From Metallyticus violacea (lineage: Eukaryota; Arthropoda; Insecta; Mantodea; Metallyticidae): a stretch of 64,000 bases of DNA. Location: the NCBI GenBank assembly GCA_030762175.1, contig CM060831.1:72261001-72325000 (forward strand). Reading direction: 5' to 3'. Position numbers and translations under genes: made by a program. Below the pieces are notes generated by a model. The model ran no database searches and had not been told where the DNA came from. It was given only the letters and a program-made list of their open reading frames with translations. Of this stretch, positions 11,900 to 23,567 are shown piece by piece; the first letter of the stretch is position 1; every line of letters starts with the position of its first letter.

Positions 11900-12430
11900 A
11901 TGATTCTAATCAGTGATTCAGATGACGTAACAAAATCCTTTGACTATTCAAATCTACAAAAGCTGCTGTGTGATATCTTGCAAGGTAGATGGGTTCATTT
12001 TTATTATTGCGAGCTTTTTCTTTCCACCCAGGCTTCAGTTTTTATCTCTGACATATATGCTACCTTCCCATCTCCCGTTGCTTGTCAGTTCTCGTTTCAT
12101 TCTTTCATTTCTTTTGCTTTCCCCTCTCATCTTGAGGAGAAGGAATTGCCACGTGTTGCACGTTTCTTGCTATTTGCGTTTCTACTCAACTGAGAAGGAA
12201 AGCGCGCGATGAACCCGTTCTTCAGCCGTGAAGGCGAGCGGTTGCTCCTGACAAGCCCTCGGTTTCCCAAGCTTCAATTTCACATTTCAGAAATAAGAAT
12301 CACCCAGCTGCACGAAGCAAGTTCTGCAGAAATCTACGACTACTGGGAAACAAGAGACTCTGATACCAGACGTGTAAAACTTTTTATTATACTGATTTCT
12401 GCTACTTTTGCAAATATACACAAACTTTAA
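11900..12430 (+). other. Cluster of unrecognised short ORFs
   Basis: Three plus-strand ORFs of 73-97 codons occur here. The first begins MILISDSDDVTKSF and is followed in frame by a CAAG/GTAGAT donor-like site near 11983-11988. The last begins MNPFFSREGERLLL in a locally GC-richer patch. An exon cannot be excluded, but there is no recognised domain, no acceptor/donor pair I can defend, and no homologous copy in the window. Confidence 0.2.
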
Positions 12431-13115
12431 TCAATTAATTAACAATAATTATATATTTGATATAAATTTAATTGTAGCAGAATTTACGGCAGGTCCCGTA
12501 TTCCAGTCCTTTATTTATAATTTTGTGATACCCAGTAAACATTAAAATAATAAATCCAATTTTTATATTAGAAGAGAAATTCATACTAACAAGAAAAAAA
12601 AAATGCACAAATAAATAAAATTTTGCTAAAACTACTAGGTATGTTTTCTGTTTTTTTTTTATTTAAAAGGTTCATTGAATCGTTTCTATATTATTGTAGC
12701 CTGCTTTATATACATTTTCATTAATAAAGCCTATTTATTTAAATTTATTATATAAACCAGAATTATTCCACAGAAAAATTCTATCAATGCTTATCAAACC
12801 TATATTCCTTTAATATAAATAATATAAACAATTATTACATTTGAGATATTTAAACAAAAATTACACATTAATTGCAAAAAATATATTAAAGTAAGAATAA
12901 AATGTTTTAATATTTACTTATAAATATTGCAATCAGCCTTCTTCAAATAGCGTCTTTTAAAAAATAATGCCAGGTTTTAATATAATAAAAACAATCATTA
13001 TAATAAAACAGAAACTAACACTTTTTCCCTCACAAAATGGAATCTAGGAATACTGAATAAGTAACAGTATTTTGAATAACTTTTACCATTAATATAATAG
13101 CTTAACTATATATTA
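12431..13115. other. Very AT-rich spacer
   Basis: Almost entirely A and T with poly(T) and poly(A) runs. Nothing recognised. Confidence 0.6.
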
Positions 13116-13402
13116 CCGCCAAGGGTGGCCTAGGTCATTAAGGCATGGACTCATGAGCGGAAGATCTGGAGTTCAAATCCCATCAGGACCGCCCTACCAT
13201 ACTAGGTTTTTTTTTTTTTTTCCAGGTTTTCCTTAGTCCTCATCAATGGCAAATGCCGGGGAGGTACCCTAAACTTAGGCCTGGAACGCTTCTTTTCTTA
13301 AAAAAAACTTTGACCAATTTAACATTTCATCTCATGTATCATCAGAGTCCACCGCCTGTGGTGCCTCAGTAGTAAAAACGGGCGTTAAACATTACTAAAC
13401 AT
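13116..13402 (+). mobile_element. SINE-B copy 2 (full length)
   Basis: Head: GGTGGCCTAGGTCATTAAGG (box A region) and GAGTTCAAATCCCATC (degenerate box B), ending in AGGACCG. The body contains poly(T), TTCCAGGTTTTCC, GGCAAATGCCGGGGAGG, CTTAGGCCTGGAACGC, CATCTCATGTATCATCAG and CCACCGCCTGTGGTGCC. The 3' end reads CGGGCGTTAAACATTAC. Confidence 0.9.
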
Positions 13403-13954
13403 ATATTCTTGTCATTTAATTTAGTATACCTATAAGGTAATGCATGTAAATAAATAATTATTATAACAATTATAATAATTATTAAATTTTAATTTATTTT
13501 ATTGTGTAAGTTTTATAATAAAATTTTTACTATACATTTATTTTAAATTCTGTTTACTAAAATTTGACTTTATCATTCTCTATACTGGTAGAAATATGTT
13601 TTATTAATACAATTTAATCCTCACTTTTTTAATCCGGGTTAAGTACATCTCGGTAGGTTAGGGAGACTGTAAACGGACTGAAAGAGTTAGCTAAGATAAT
13701 TTTGTTCCGTGTATTCTTCTTCTTTTATTTAAAATTGGTGACATTGCAAAAACAATGTAGCTTGCGTTTAGAACACAGAGCATCTAATCAACATATTGTA
13801 GTATTCTCAGATTATTTTGGATATCTAAAGATTGATTTAGATTTCTAGTTCATTTTATGATAGTAAACTATGAATATCCGCTACATGGAGCATGATTACA
13901 TGGTTTTTGATAGTCATGGTAAGTCAAGTTTGATATATTGGTACACTTCCATGT
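13403..13954. other. AT-rich spacer, no gene seen
   Basis: No ORF of note, no repeat recognised. Confidence 0.5.
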
Positions 13955-14232
13955 CGATCCTGGTGGTGTAATGGTTACCGTACTTGCCTCCTAAACCCAA
14001 TATTGCGGGTTCGAACCCGGCCAGGACCGTTGGATTTTTTCGGGTGTAAAAATCCTAAAGTATGGCTTCCTTCGGAAGGGAAGTAAAGGCGTGTGTCCCA
14101 TGTCGTACATTTACGGCATGAAAAAGAATCTCAAGCCTGAAAGAGAGGCCTCTGAGTAAAATTTGTCGGCCGTTTCACGCCCTGAGTTGAATGGGACGCT
14201 GATTACCTGAGATGTTAAAGAGCGTCCATAAA
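13955..14232 (+). mobile_element. SINE-A copy 3 (full length)
   Basis: The best preserved tRNA-like head of the family in plus orientation: GATCCTGGTGGTGTAATGG, CTTGCCTCCTAAACCC with a CCT anticodon-like triplet, box B GGTTCGAACCC, terminal CCAGGACCG. The body and the 3' end AAGAGCGTCCATAAAT are present. Confidence 0.93.
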
Positions 14233-14518
14233 TATTTTATTTTCTTGCCCTCTGTCGTTTTCTTCAATTTCAAAATGTCAACTTTCGGGATTGTTGCTTG
14301 AGAATCTGGGTCGCCAATGGGTGACGAGCTCAGTACCCGCTGGTGTATACAGTTGCTATGTAGAGAAGTTTTTGTTTTTAGTGGAACAATTCGATAGTTT
14401 CCCTACTTGAAAAACTATTTTTATTTCTCATGTTTCCTCAATAGATTCAGCATTACCTGGCTTAGAAAAGTGTATTTACGATGGGTCATTTGCCATTGGG
14501 GAACAGTTAAAAAGAATA

Positions 14519-14818
14519 ATTAAAACAGTTAAAATCTTCCGGGCTGTTTTGCCGTGATCCACGGTTTAATATGCTACCATAGCTATCATCAACTACTGCG
14601 GTTGGCATCATCAATGGATGAACAACACCTGGCTGCTAAAAGACTAAAGTATTGATACGTCTCTGTTTCATTTTAGAAGGCCCATGAATACTGTCGTCTT
14701 TTAGCAGTCAGATGATGTTCATCGTTCACTGATGATGCCAACCGTAGTAGTTGGTGAAGGCTATTATATTAAACCATAGCCACAAAAATAGGCCTGAAGA
14801 CTTTAACTGTTTTAATCA
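14519..14818. mobile_element. Foldback element with 125-base inverted arms
   Basis: The left arm (14519-14646) and right arm (14693-14818) are imperfect inverted repeats. Matching segments include ATTAAAACAGTTAAA at the outer ends, GGTTTAATAT, CAACTACTGCGGTTGGCAT against its complement, and CTGCTAAAAGAC next to the loop. The spacer is about 46 bases. By eye roughly four of five positions pair, with small indels. No coding capacity. A non-autonomous foldback or MITE element, or an old inverted duplication, is the natural reading. Flanking target duplications were not clear. Confidence 0.8.
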
Positions 14819-15189
14819 TAAAACGGCCGTGAAAGCCTAAGGAATATTAAGTTTAAAAGAATATTGCAAATAGATAAAACACTCCGTAACAAATAGAAAT
14901 AGCAACATTATACAAGATTTTTCCTGCAACTTTCAACTCGCCTATTATGTTCATTCCATAGAGGCAGTTGTGAACTGAATATTTAAGGGCAAGTGGGTAT
15001 CCTAATTCTCGGCTCGACCATAGGTGGCTATGAGTTTATCAATTTTTTTACGTTGGTACATATCTTAAGCATTTATTTGAAATATATAGTCATTGATTCA
15101 ATAGTTTCCTAAAGCAGAGTTATTACGTTGTGGTATTCCGTAAAATAGTAACGCTGGGAGCCGTGTAGTAATACAAACTTTTTGCAAAA

Positions 15190-15700
15190 GATAGTTTAGT
15201 ACCAAAGGAAATTCATCCCAAATTTATAAAGGTCTATGGAGATGTTTCTCTCTCAGTTTCAACGAAACTTTTGTGATAGAAGACCCGGTTGCTAAAGAAA
15301 ACAATTATTTTTTATAAGGACAACGAACCTGCTCACAAAATTATTTTAGCGTTGGGGAAATAGAGAGATTTGAAGTATAAATTGTTGCAGTGTTCACCAG
15401 AATCCCCTCATTAGGCTCCCCTTGATTCCATCCGTTCCCAAAACTCAAACACTTCCTCGATGGTCAATATTTATTATCAATTCAAGAGACGATTTTAGCT
15501 GTAGTGGAGTATTTTGTAGATCTTCCGGAAAAACAGTTCAGGGGCGGAATGATGGCATTGGAGCATTGCTGGGTAAAATGTATTTAGATATTATATTGAA
15601 AAATAAAAATAACGATCAAGTTAAAAATTCGTTCCTTTGTTATTAGGTCGAGAACGATTCATACCACTCCTAAGTTCTCTTACTGGTTCATGGGTATCCA
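15190..15700 (+). pseudogene. Internally deleted mariner transposase (DD34D type)
   Basis: The N-terminal HTH segment is readable as HPKFIKVYGDVSLSVST (15210-15270). After two stops the frame jumps to KDNEPAHKIILALGK, the equivalent of the HDNA.PH block with the second catalytic Asp. The third-Asp region (PYSPDLAPSD in the family) is corrupted to CSPESPH*APLDS. A good C-terminus follows from 15430: FLDGQYLLSIQETILAVVEY, then EKQFRGGMMALEHCWVKCI. The roughly 200 residues normally between HTH and DNA block are missing. Mariner transposases are about 345 residues, so this copy is dead. Confidence 0.82.
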
Positions 15701-16077
15701 CACACATTCTTGTATAAAAATATATCCCTAGCAAAAGTTTCCTTTTTTTATTATATCTATTATAGGTAGTTTATATAAATGTACCAGACATCTGAAATTA
15801 AACTTATTTTTTGTTTCTTGCCTTGGGAGTAGATGAATATTTAGAAATAGTTAAATATAGTGCAATGAAAATGTAACAACAAATACTCTATTTCACGATA
15901 TTTTACTTCAATTGGAACTTTTATTATGTCCTCATCACGGCCATAAAACATTAACGGTAAAATCGAGGAGCATCGATTCGAAAATAGTGGCGTTTTAATA
16001 ATTTCAGATTTGTTTCCAAACCGAAACACACTACAGAAATGGTGGAAGTGTTGCTTATGCCACGTTGTCGTTGTTGT
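15701..16077. other. AT-rich spacer
   Basis: Contains the likely 3' end of the mariner relic and no recognisable gene. Confidence 0.4.
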
Positions 16078-16336
16078 TTTAACAGTGTTTAATATCCGGT
16101 TTTAGTACTGAGGCACCATGTGGCACTGATATGTGAGACGAAATGATAAAGTGGGAAAGGATTTTAAGGAAGGAAGCGTTCCACAGGCTTACGGGTAGGT
16201 TACCTTCCCGGCATTTGCCATTTATGAGGAATGAGGAAAACCTGGGGGAAAAAAAAAAAAAAAAAATAGTTCAGGAACTCAGACCTCTCGCTCACCAATC
16301 AGCTCCTTACCGACCTCGGCCACCCGTGGGTTATGC
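16078..16336 (-). mobile_element. SINE-B copy 4
   Basis: Minus-strand copy: GTGTTTAATATCC, CTGAGGCACCA, GAAATGATAAAGTGGG, GGCATTTGCCATTTATGAGG. It has an expanded poly(A) of 17 in plus view (16250-16266), then GACCTCTCGCTCACCAATC and the head remnant CCGACCTCGGCCACCC. Box B is damaged. Confidence 0.88.
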
Positions 16337-18146
16337 CAGGTTATGATTATAACCAACATTACTCTTGTCGGTACAAAATATTAAAGTTGTTCAGAAGTGT
16401 ATGATGAACATATTATGTTATCATTATAGTATCTAACATCTTCAATGCTTAGTTAAACAATGCTAGGACTACTATGAGAAAGGCATTTTTGTACATACTT
16501 TGGCGGAGTGATACATTCTGAATTTGTGTTCTATAGTTTAAATCAGATTATTATTTCGATGGATAAAGTATAGCAGCTAACATTCTTAGAATATTTAAAT
16601 ATTTAATAAAACCAATTTGTATTCAATTATTCCACCTAAAATAATAGTTACTTATCTAAATAGAATGGTGATGGGTTATAGTACCTTGTTGATTTACTAT
16701 TACATTTGATACATTTGAGCAATCAATAATGGTGGTTTTTTAAAAAAATTGAAAGTACAAGCGTACAAAACTGCATGGTATATTTAAATATCTATTTTTA
16801 GCGGTTTCCGTAAACTTCCATATTAAGTGTGGTATTTTCGAATTATTCCAAGTTTTGGAAAATTAAAATTTGTACAAAAAGTATTGTAATAACAGAACCA
16901 ATGTTACTTCCCTAAAATAATTATAGATACATATTTCAAAAATTATAGTACAAAAAGGTTAAAATGTTTCATATTAATTCTACTATTAAACCTAATTCCT
17001 AAACTTTTGAAAGTTTAAAAGGCTGCATCGTAAGGCCACAAAAGAACCTCAATATTTACACTTTATTAAAATATTTAAAATATAATACGAAAAATAATAT
17101 TTTTAAAATAATTATCACTATATTAGAAATAAAAATTATATTTTAAAATACGCAAATGAAAATGTGTGTTACAACGCTGTGTAAAGCAAAGCTGATTGAA
17201 CATTTCCTTTACAGAGCAGTTCCTTGGCCGTGCACGTGTGTTGCTAGGATGTAACGGCCTGTTTTACTTTATGTTACCTTACGGTGGCTGCCTCGCGTAG
17301 CGTCTGGAGGGATTAATGTGGAATATTGTTTCATTATAGCTCTGAAGGAAGGTATTAAGTTTGGGTTTTAGTTATGGCAGAGAAAAAATAGCAGCAAGAG
17401 TAAGAGAGAGGGAGTGAGGGTTTTAATTTCCATTTTTTCTCTTAAAGCGCGTTACGACCCTGCTATCCTGCTTCGTCCCCTTCCATATACCCTTGGGACT
17501 TTGCTCGACACGGGAAAGGAAAAAATAAAAAACAACATCAGCTTAGGGGATGGATGGCTTAGATCTAACCCTCTTCCACACCTCAAGACCACCATCAATG
17601 TAGTGCCTTCCCATCGTAAGCTAAATGAATAAATAAATATATAATTAAAATATATACGTTATTATAAAAAACTTGTATTTTTAAGTTTGTAATAGAAAAT
17701 AAATAAGTGTAAAGATAGCTGTTTCTTAAAAGTTACACGAGTATAAACATTTTAGTGAGTAACTAATCAGTATGCATAAAACAAGGAAAACAAATAAAAA
17801 CTGTTCTGTTCTTTCCGAGATTTGTTATAACATGTCCTTAAGGTGCTGTATAGTTGTTAAAAATGAAGAAAACAGTTACTTCGTCCAATTTTAAACTTGA
17901 TAGCACCACACTGTAAGCATAAAGTATAATATTTTCAATTCAGCTTAAACATCATAACATAAAACTACTCAACCAATGACTGACATATTTGTGCAAACTT
18001 TGTTATGCCCTAGACAGAGAGAGAAAGAGACAAAAAATACTTTAGTCTTGCCATTTATAAAATAAGAAATGCCTAAATTCTTTAACAAAATGATCAAAAA
18101 CATTGAAAACTATTGCAATTCATCTTTATTATTAATTTCGATTATA
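16337..18146. other. AT-rich spacer with a possible unclassified repeat
   Basis: Mostly featureless. Around 17.41-17.64 kb a GC-richer patch ends in AATGAATAAATAAATATA, similar to a SINE tail, with CCTCAAGACCACCATCAATG before it. I see no second copy in the window. Confidence 0.4.
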
Positions 18147-18984
18147 CCGAGAGTGCCAAAAGTGTATCTATTCACAGTAGATATCTATTTAATATATTTA
18201 AAAGTAGAATCGAAAAACAACAATAATGTGTAGTATGGTGTTCTGTAAACATATGTGACTCACATTGTGGTAGCGTTTCTAAATGAAGATAAATCAACAA
18301 TGAACAAGATTATCTTATGATGTTCTGTAAGCAGATGTGACTCACATTACTACAAAATGGAGTCGAGATTATCGTTTGCTCAGCGGAAAGCGTTTTTGAA
18401 GGGGTATTGGAAAACCGAGTATGTTATTGAAGTTCAAAGGTAATGGAGACGTGTGTATAGAACAGAACCGCCAACGCGAGTGACAATTGCACGCATTCGA
18501 GACAAATTTGAGACTCGTGGTACCGAATGCGATGTTCACAAGAGCAGATCTGGGAGATCTCGCACACAGCAACAAGCCCCGCGCACTGAATCCAAGGCAT
18601 TATCCAAAGCACTGGATAGGACGAAGAGGTCCGATTGAGTTTCCACCGCGTTCTCCGGATCAAACTCTGTTGGACTTCTACCTATGGGGAACTCTTAAGG
18701 ATGTATATAGAAGAAAACCAGCTACCCTGGCAGCACTTCGAGAGAAAATTGAAACGGCATGTGTTGCAATCGCTGAGGACACTTTCGCAAACGTTGCTCA
18801 ATCGGTAATTCAACGTACAGAAGTGTATCGACGCCGATGGTGGACATTTTGAGCAACTGTTGTAACTGTAAAAGTCTAAGATGATTAGTGCTGATCATTT
18901 TCTTTTTGTGTGAATTCAGTTTTGTTATGTTAACACAGTTTTTTTTCCTTTGCTTGAAGTGTGTATACATTTTTGCACCCTCTG
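18147..18984 (+). mobile_element. Tc1/mariner-superfamily deletion derivative, copy 1
   Basis: 838 bases bounded by imperfect inverted repeats (left GAGAGTGCCAAAAGTGTAT, right complement GAGGGTGCAAAAATGTATAC), each next to TA, the usual target of the superfamily. Two subterminal direct repeats, TTCTGTAAACATATGTGACT and TTCTGTAAGCAGATGTGACT, lie about 82 bases apart. The transposase begins at ATG 18358 with MESRLSFAQRKAFLKGYWK, a DUF4817-like HTH, continues EPPTRVTIARIRDKF, and loses several hundred bases. It resumes with IEFPPRSPDQTLLDFYLWG, carrying the third acidic site region. The 3' part is frameshifted near the end. Confidence 0.85.
18358..18852 (+). pseudogene. Remnant transposase (HTH joined to C-terminal DDE end)
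   Basis: The N-terminal 60-70 residues are the HTH, with an early stop after IEVQR and a continuing frame RVYRTEPPTRVTI. The catalytic core with the first two acidic residues is deleted between about 18600 and 18625. The C-terminal segment LLDFYLWGTLKDVY with REKIETACVAIAEDTFANVA is intact to VIQRTEV. There a frameshift replaces the family ending KCIDADVGHFEQLL, which is visible in the copy at 37.5 kb. Confidence 0.8.
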
Positions 18985-19589
18985 TATATTACCAAGTAGA
19001 TAATGTTATGTGTATTTGATACACCTTATGTAAAGAGATTCAAATACAGGACGGACCAGTCAAGAGTTTATATATGTTTCACAATAGAATGAGGAGCGCA
19101 CTAGCGCGGAATGCGCTGTCTCCACACTCTTTGTTTCCGCTTGGCGAAATAGCCCCTATAAATTTAAATATACATTAATAAAAATTGGATCTTTCCATCC
19201 GTTTTGACGTAAGAGAGTAATTGTAACTGCTAAAATTTCTTGGTCTTTCCTTCCGGTTTGTAATTTAATAACATATGATTTGATAGCATATGATTTGATA
19301 GTGTCTCTTAATATATTAAAACGGTTTGATTTTTTAACCATCCACCATTTCCAATATATTAGGCAGTACTAATTTGGTGTGTATTTAATAATTTATTGTG
19401 GCCCGGATTTTATGTGCTAAAACTTAAAAACAACTATTTTTATGTACTAAAATTAGAAAAGTACTTTCTAAAAATTCAAAAAAATACTAAAAATGAAAAC
19501 AAAAATACGAGAAAACACGTAATTTACTAGGAAAAATTAATATCGGAACTCACCAATCACAGTTAACATCAGATGTAAAAAGCAATATT
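18985..19589. other. AT-rich spacer
   Basis: A short GC-richer stretch with AGCGCACTAGCGCGGAATGC near 19.09 kb. No gene recognised. Confidence 0.4.
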
Positions 19590-19995
19590 TTCTCAACGGT
19601 GGTAAAATTGCTTTTAAACTCCAATTTACTTTAGGCATTTTTAATTCATACACCCAAACGTCAGAATCTATGTAGCCTACTCTATTGATTCCAACAAGCA
19701 AGAATTCTCAACTCAGTTACCGTTTACAGAAGCAGAAAAAAAATAAATAAACGCAATATCAAAGAAACTACCTCCGGAAATGATCCCTTCTTCCCCGGCT
19801 ATGAAGTGCAAGTGAATCATCCCCACCTCAATGTGAAGTAATGTGAGATCGTATTCATATTGAATTCAATGTTGTAAAATGTTAAAAGAGAGGGGGAAGG
19901 TACTGGAATATGTATTTGTGGGAAAAATATTAAAAGTATTTTACATAACTATTTTGTAAAGCATGGGTTTTTTTTTATGTGAAATAACATTTGGA
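19590..19995 (+). repeat. Interspersed repeat family C, copy 1
   Basis: Shares with 54560-54965, in the same order, GGTAAAA.TT-like sequence, AGCAAGAA.TCTCA.CTCAG, TTACAGAAGCAG, CTTCTTCCCC.GCTA, GAAGTGCAAGTGAATCAT, CACCTCAA.GTGAAGT, ATTGAATTC and ATGTGAAATAA.ATTTGGA. No ORF, tRNA-like head or inverted ends were seen, so the class is unknown. It could be a 3' UTR piece of a retrotransposon. Confidence 0.75.
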
Positions 19996-20640
19996 GTTTT
20001 CAAACCACGATCCTTGGCCAGGATATTAAACTCAATAGAGTGTACTGATTAGAGAGAAAACTTTTATTTACATAAAATATGGGCCCTAGTGATCACAGAG
20101 ACTATAAAAGGCTAAACGTCTCAGCAGCTGCTATGACTTTTCTTTAAGGTTTTGATATGGCTAAAATCTTAAACAATTTTGAAACGTTTTCCCCCCTTAC
20201 TTCCTTTAAAACTGTGCGCTACCGGAGAATTTAGTTCAGTTTATCCGCTACCTTGAAATTTTACTTCGAGATTGAAAGGTTTTGCTATACTAATCAAATA
20301 ATACACCATACAAATTATTTTCAAGACAGACAGTATCACCTTATCGCCCACAAATAAAAGTATGTTAACAGTAATCTTTATAGTTTGTATAGGATTTTAG
20401 TTGCTTTTTTCACAAATAATACTATTATTGTTGCAATAACTGATTTATACTTATATTCATTACGTGTGGCTTCGCTGACTAATTCCCTCGACTGTCGCTG
20501 CAAAACAGTTACGCATAATGTGTCGATCAATCGCTATCCTCCCTTTCTATTCTTATTTTAATGGGCTTGATTAGTCTTTTAAAGAAAATGTCCCACACTC
20601 TGTTGCTAATAATTACTCTATAATATGTTTTACTGCTTTG

Positions 20641-20931
20641 TCAACGTCTCATTATTAGTAGCCTTTTTATAATCGCCACATTATGTATGCAATTGTCACA
20701 GTGGAAAATGTAGTAAATGTTTTCTTTGTTTTTGATAAATGTAGACAGCAGAAAAAATCGTACAACATTTCCCACTTTTACCGGTAATAGTTCACATTTA
20801 CTGACAAGTGTGCTACACATTGGTAGATTTAATTGAATAAACATTTCTTTCAGAATCTTGACATTTATATTGCTCCTCTTTTTGAGTAAAAAGTACTTTT
20901 GCATTGCCGAAACATCAATACATAATTGCAT
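20641..20931 (-). other. Unrecognised 96-codon ORF
   Basis: Begins MQLCIDVSAMQKYFLLKK and contains a Cys-rich patch FHCDNCIHNVAIIKRL. A decayed DNA-transposon piece is possible because of the C..C....H-like spacing, but I cannot assign it. It ends near a SINE-A that begins at about 20950. AT-rich background and no conserved start context. Chance remains likely. Confidence 0.2.
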
Positions 20932-20949
20932 ATTCTTTTGAATTTGATT

Positions 20950-21236
20950 TGTTTATTTAAGGACGCTCTTTAACACCTCAGGTCATCAGCGTCCCATTCA
21001 ATTCAGGGCGTGAAACGGCCGACAAATTTTACTCAGAAGTCTCTTTTTTCAGGCTTGAGGCTCTTTACGTGCCGTAAATGTGCGACACGGGACCCACGGC
21101 TTTACTTCCCTTACGAAGGAAGCCATACTTAGGATTTTTACGTCCGAAAAAATCCATCGATCCTGGCCGAGTTTCGAACCCGCGACCTTGGGTTTAGAAG
21201 GCAAGTATGGTTACCACTACACCACCAGCACCGACC
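20950..21236 (-). mobile_element. SINE-A copy 4 (full length)
   Basis: Clean minus-strand copy from TTTATTTAAGGACGCTC to CCACCAGCACCGACC. Box B is seen in plus view as GTTTCGAACCCGCG and the A-box complement as TGGTTACCACTACACCACC. Confidence 0.93.
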
Positions 21237-22985
21237 ATATTCTTTTGGATCAGATATTTTTGGTGATGGTAGTATGACACAATACATTAGAACGAAATTC
21301 CTCTTTATTTATTTAATTTTTTAATCAAGAGGACTATCAGTTATATGTGTGTAAAATAATCAAGAAACAAGTATTAAAATAAAAGTGCCCTGGAAGCTAT
21401 GCAGTGGATTTTTGAAGCTTTAGCCAATAAGTAACTCAATTTTTTCATTCAAAATTTTTTTCACAAGGAAACAAACACAATCCAAAAGTAGACAGAAAAT
21501 TCTTAGACACTATTGTCATTGACAAGCACTACTTATTGCTGAATCGGAATTTCACAACTCCACAGCTTACTAAAATTACATTCATTTTCTCTTCACCTGA
21601 TCTCTTGTGCAGATGCTCGGGAACAGGTGAACTAACACGCACGACAATACATTTCGCCTTGCACCCAAGGCGAACAATAATTGTTTAATATTTACCTAAA
21701 ATATTGGCAAACTAAAAATACATTCAATATTTATCTGTTTCGACAGTGTTTACATTTACCAGTAATTAATTACAATAGTCTCTTTCCTGCCTTGGCCATA
21801 AGAAGTAAATAGAGGCGATTTTCTTTCCTTATAAATTTCTGTATTTCTATGCGCAATGTTTTGATAGTGTTTGGATATTCCGAAATAAACGTATTTAAGT
21901 TACTTCGTTTCGCATTATTTATTGTATTCTTTATTTGTATACCATATCAAAAACCCCTTTAATGCCCGCGAAGCACAAAGGAATATTAAATTCTATATTT
22001 CCATTAACCTGAGACTTAAAAAATATGCTGCCTTAGCATAGACTTCCGTCCACTCCTGTGCCATTATGTTCTTTAAAAGAAAACTTTAGGAACTGCCGTT
22101 AATATTTATATTATTAATTTGCACATATTTTATATCCCGTATTCAATAGAAAATGTCCCTATAATGTTTGTTCATATATTTCGCATACATTTAAATATTC
22201 CAAAAATATATATTAATAAACTTTGGCGATACATATTTAACCAGTACTAATTAAATATTATTAAACAACAATGGAATAATAATTTGCCTCTACCTCATTT
22301 GCATTTCACAGTAAATGATAAAAAGTGATGTGAATATTCGTTCAAAAACGCCTGACATGTACATATTGTAACTCGTTTTCTGTTATTTCATGCTTACTCT
22401 CCTATTTTAATTTTCCAGAGCTGCAATATTTCAGGGATGCTGCAGAAGGGCAAACGTATTAATTTCAAACAGGCAAACCCGGTTCAGAAACTACTCCAAA
22501 ATTGTGGAATACTTTTAAAAAATTGAATAAGAAAACTTAAGGATCTTTGTTTTTAGTTATAATAATTTATTTAAACCATTAATACTTTTATAAGCTGCGA
22601 AAACATAAACAGCTGCTGTTCAAGATGGCGTACCCTAGCTTTACAACGTCTCAGTTAAGTTCTGTCGTCTGCAAATTCCATAACATTATACGGCATTTGC
22701 TCGGGCTGGTCGAGTTTACCCTTCAATACAGACTGCAGTCTATTAAACACTCGTACAGTAGCGCTAACCAATAAAATGTGCATCATGCCATCCATTTGCA
22801 TTACTGGAATTTCCTTCCCAACCCCTTGTGAATGTTGACCTCGTTGCCTACTCTTATACTATTGTTATATCTCTTGCCGCCTACGAAAAACTGTTTTAGT
22901 TAGATGATTTTTCCTTCGTGGGACCGCTCCACGCATAACGGCCGGTTCAAGAGTATCGCGGTGAACAGGAGTCTAAAACTCCGCA
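21237..22985. other. Spacer, no supported gene
   Basis: Mostly AT-rich. At 22625 a Kozak-like CAAGATGGCG starts a 48-codon ORF (MAYPSFTTSQLSSVVC...), in a moderately GC-rich segment up to 22.98 kb. It has no recognised domain and is too short to claim. Confidence 0.4.
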
Positions 22986-22989
22986 GTTA

Positions 22990-23300
22990 TGATTACATAA
23001 GCTATTACTAACACTTAAGCACTTAAGTGTTACATTTACTCATCGTTATCAAGCAAGAAGATGCTGAAACTGTCTCCCTTCATTATAGGCTTACGAAATT
23101 AACCATTACTCTTTGCCGTTCCCTCTGAAAAGGAAGAATTTCTTCACGAATGTTATTTTTCAGTTCATCTAATTGGTGTACACAATAAAAACCGCAGGGC
23201 GTTAAATCGAGAAACCGAGGGGGTCATATATTGTTAGTGATTACTCTTATCGTCAAATATTTCATGAATTGCATACAACGGGACATGGGCTGTATATATC
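22990..23300 (-). pseudogene. C-terminal relic of a DUF4817-type transposase
   Basis: Minus-strand reading gives CMQFMKYLTIRVITNNI, a stop, then PPRFLDLTPCGFY, the family's WPPRSPDLTPCDFFLWG block with the third acidic residue lost (D to G). It continues LDELKNNIREEILPFQREQQ, RVMVNFV and, after a frame change, NEGRQFQHLL. The LWGYLK.VY part is deleted. No N-terminal half was found upstream. Family identity rests on this motif order, known from insect Tc1/IS630-like transposases. Confidence 0.7.
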
Positions 23301-23567
23301 GAGTCCTGTTGGAAAGTCGATAGCCTACAGTTAATGCACAGAAAAAGAATTGCACAATATTCTGCACATAACTATCACTATTGTTTCTTAAAAAAGGGGG
23401 ACATTTTTTATTATTCGCTGCTAATCACACACCATAATCCTATCTTTTGATCATGCACGAATTTCGGTTTTTCTGAATTTCAGTATTCGCTGTTTTGTTA
23501 CAAATAATTTACAAAATCTATTCTGGATACAGGGTCACCCGATCTAAGTTCTTGCACTATTGTAATG

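Noticed and set aside
14720..14745. Hammerhead ribozyme core (CTGATGA)
   Set aside because: No matching GAAA and helix arrangement; it is part of the foldback arm.
23529..23545. ATACAGGGTCACCC as the terminal repeat of the nearby transposase relic
   Set aside because: Orientation is wrong for the minus-strand relic and no partner end was found.
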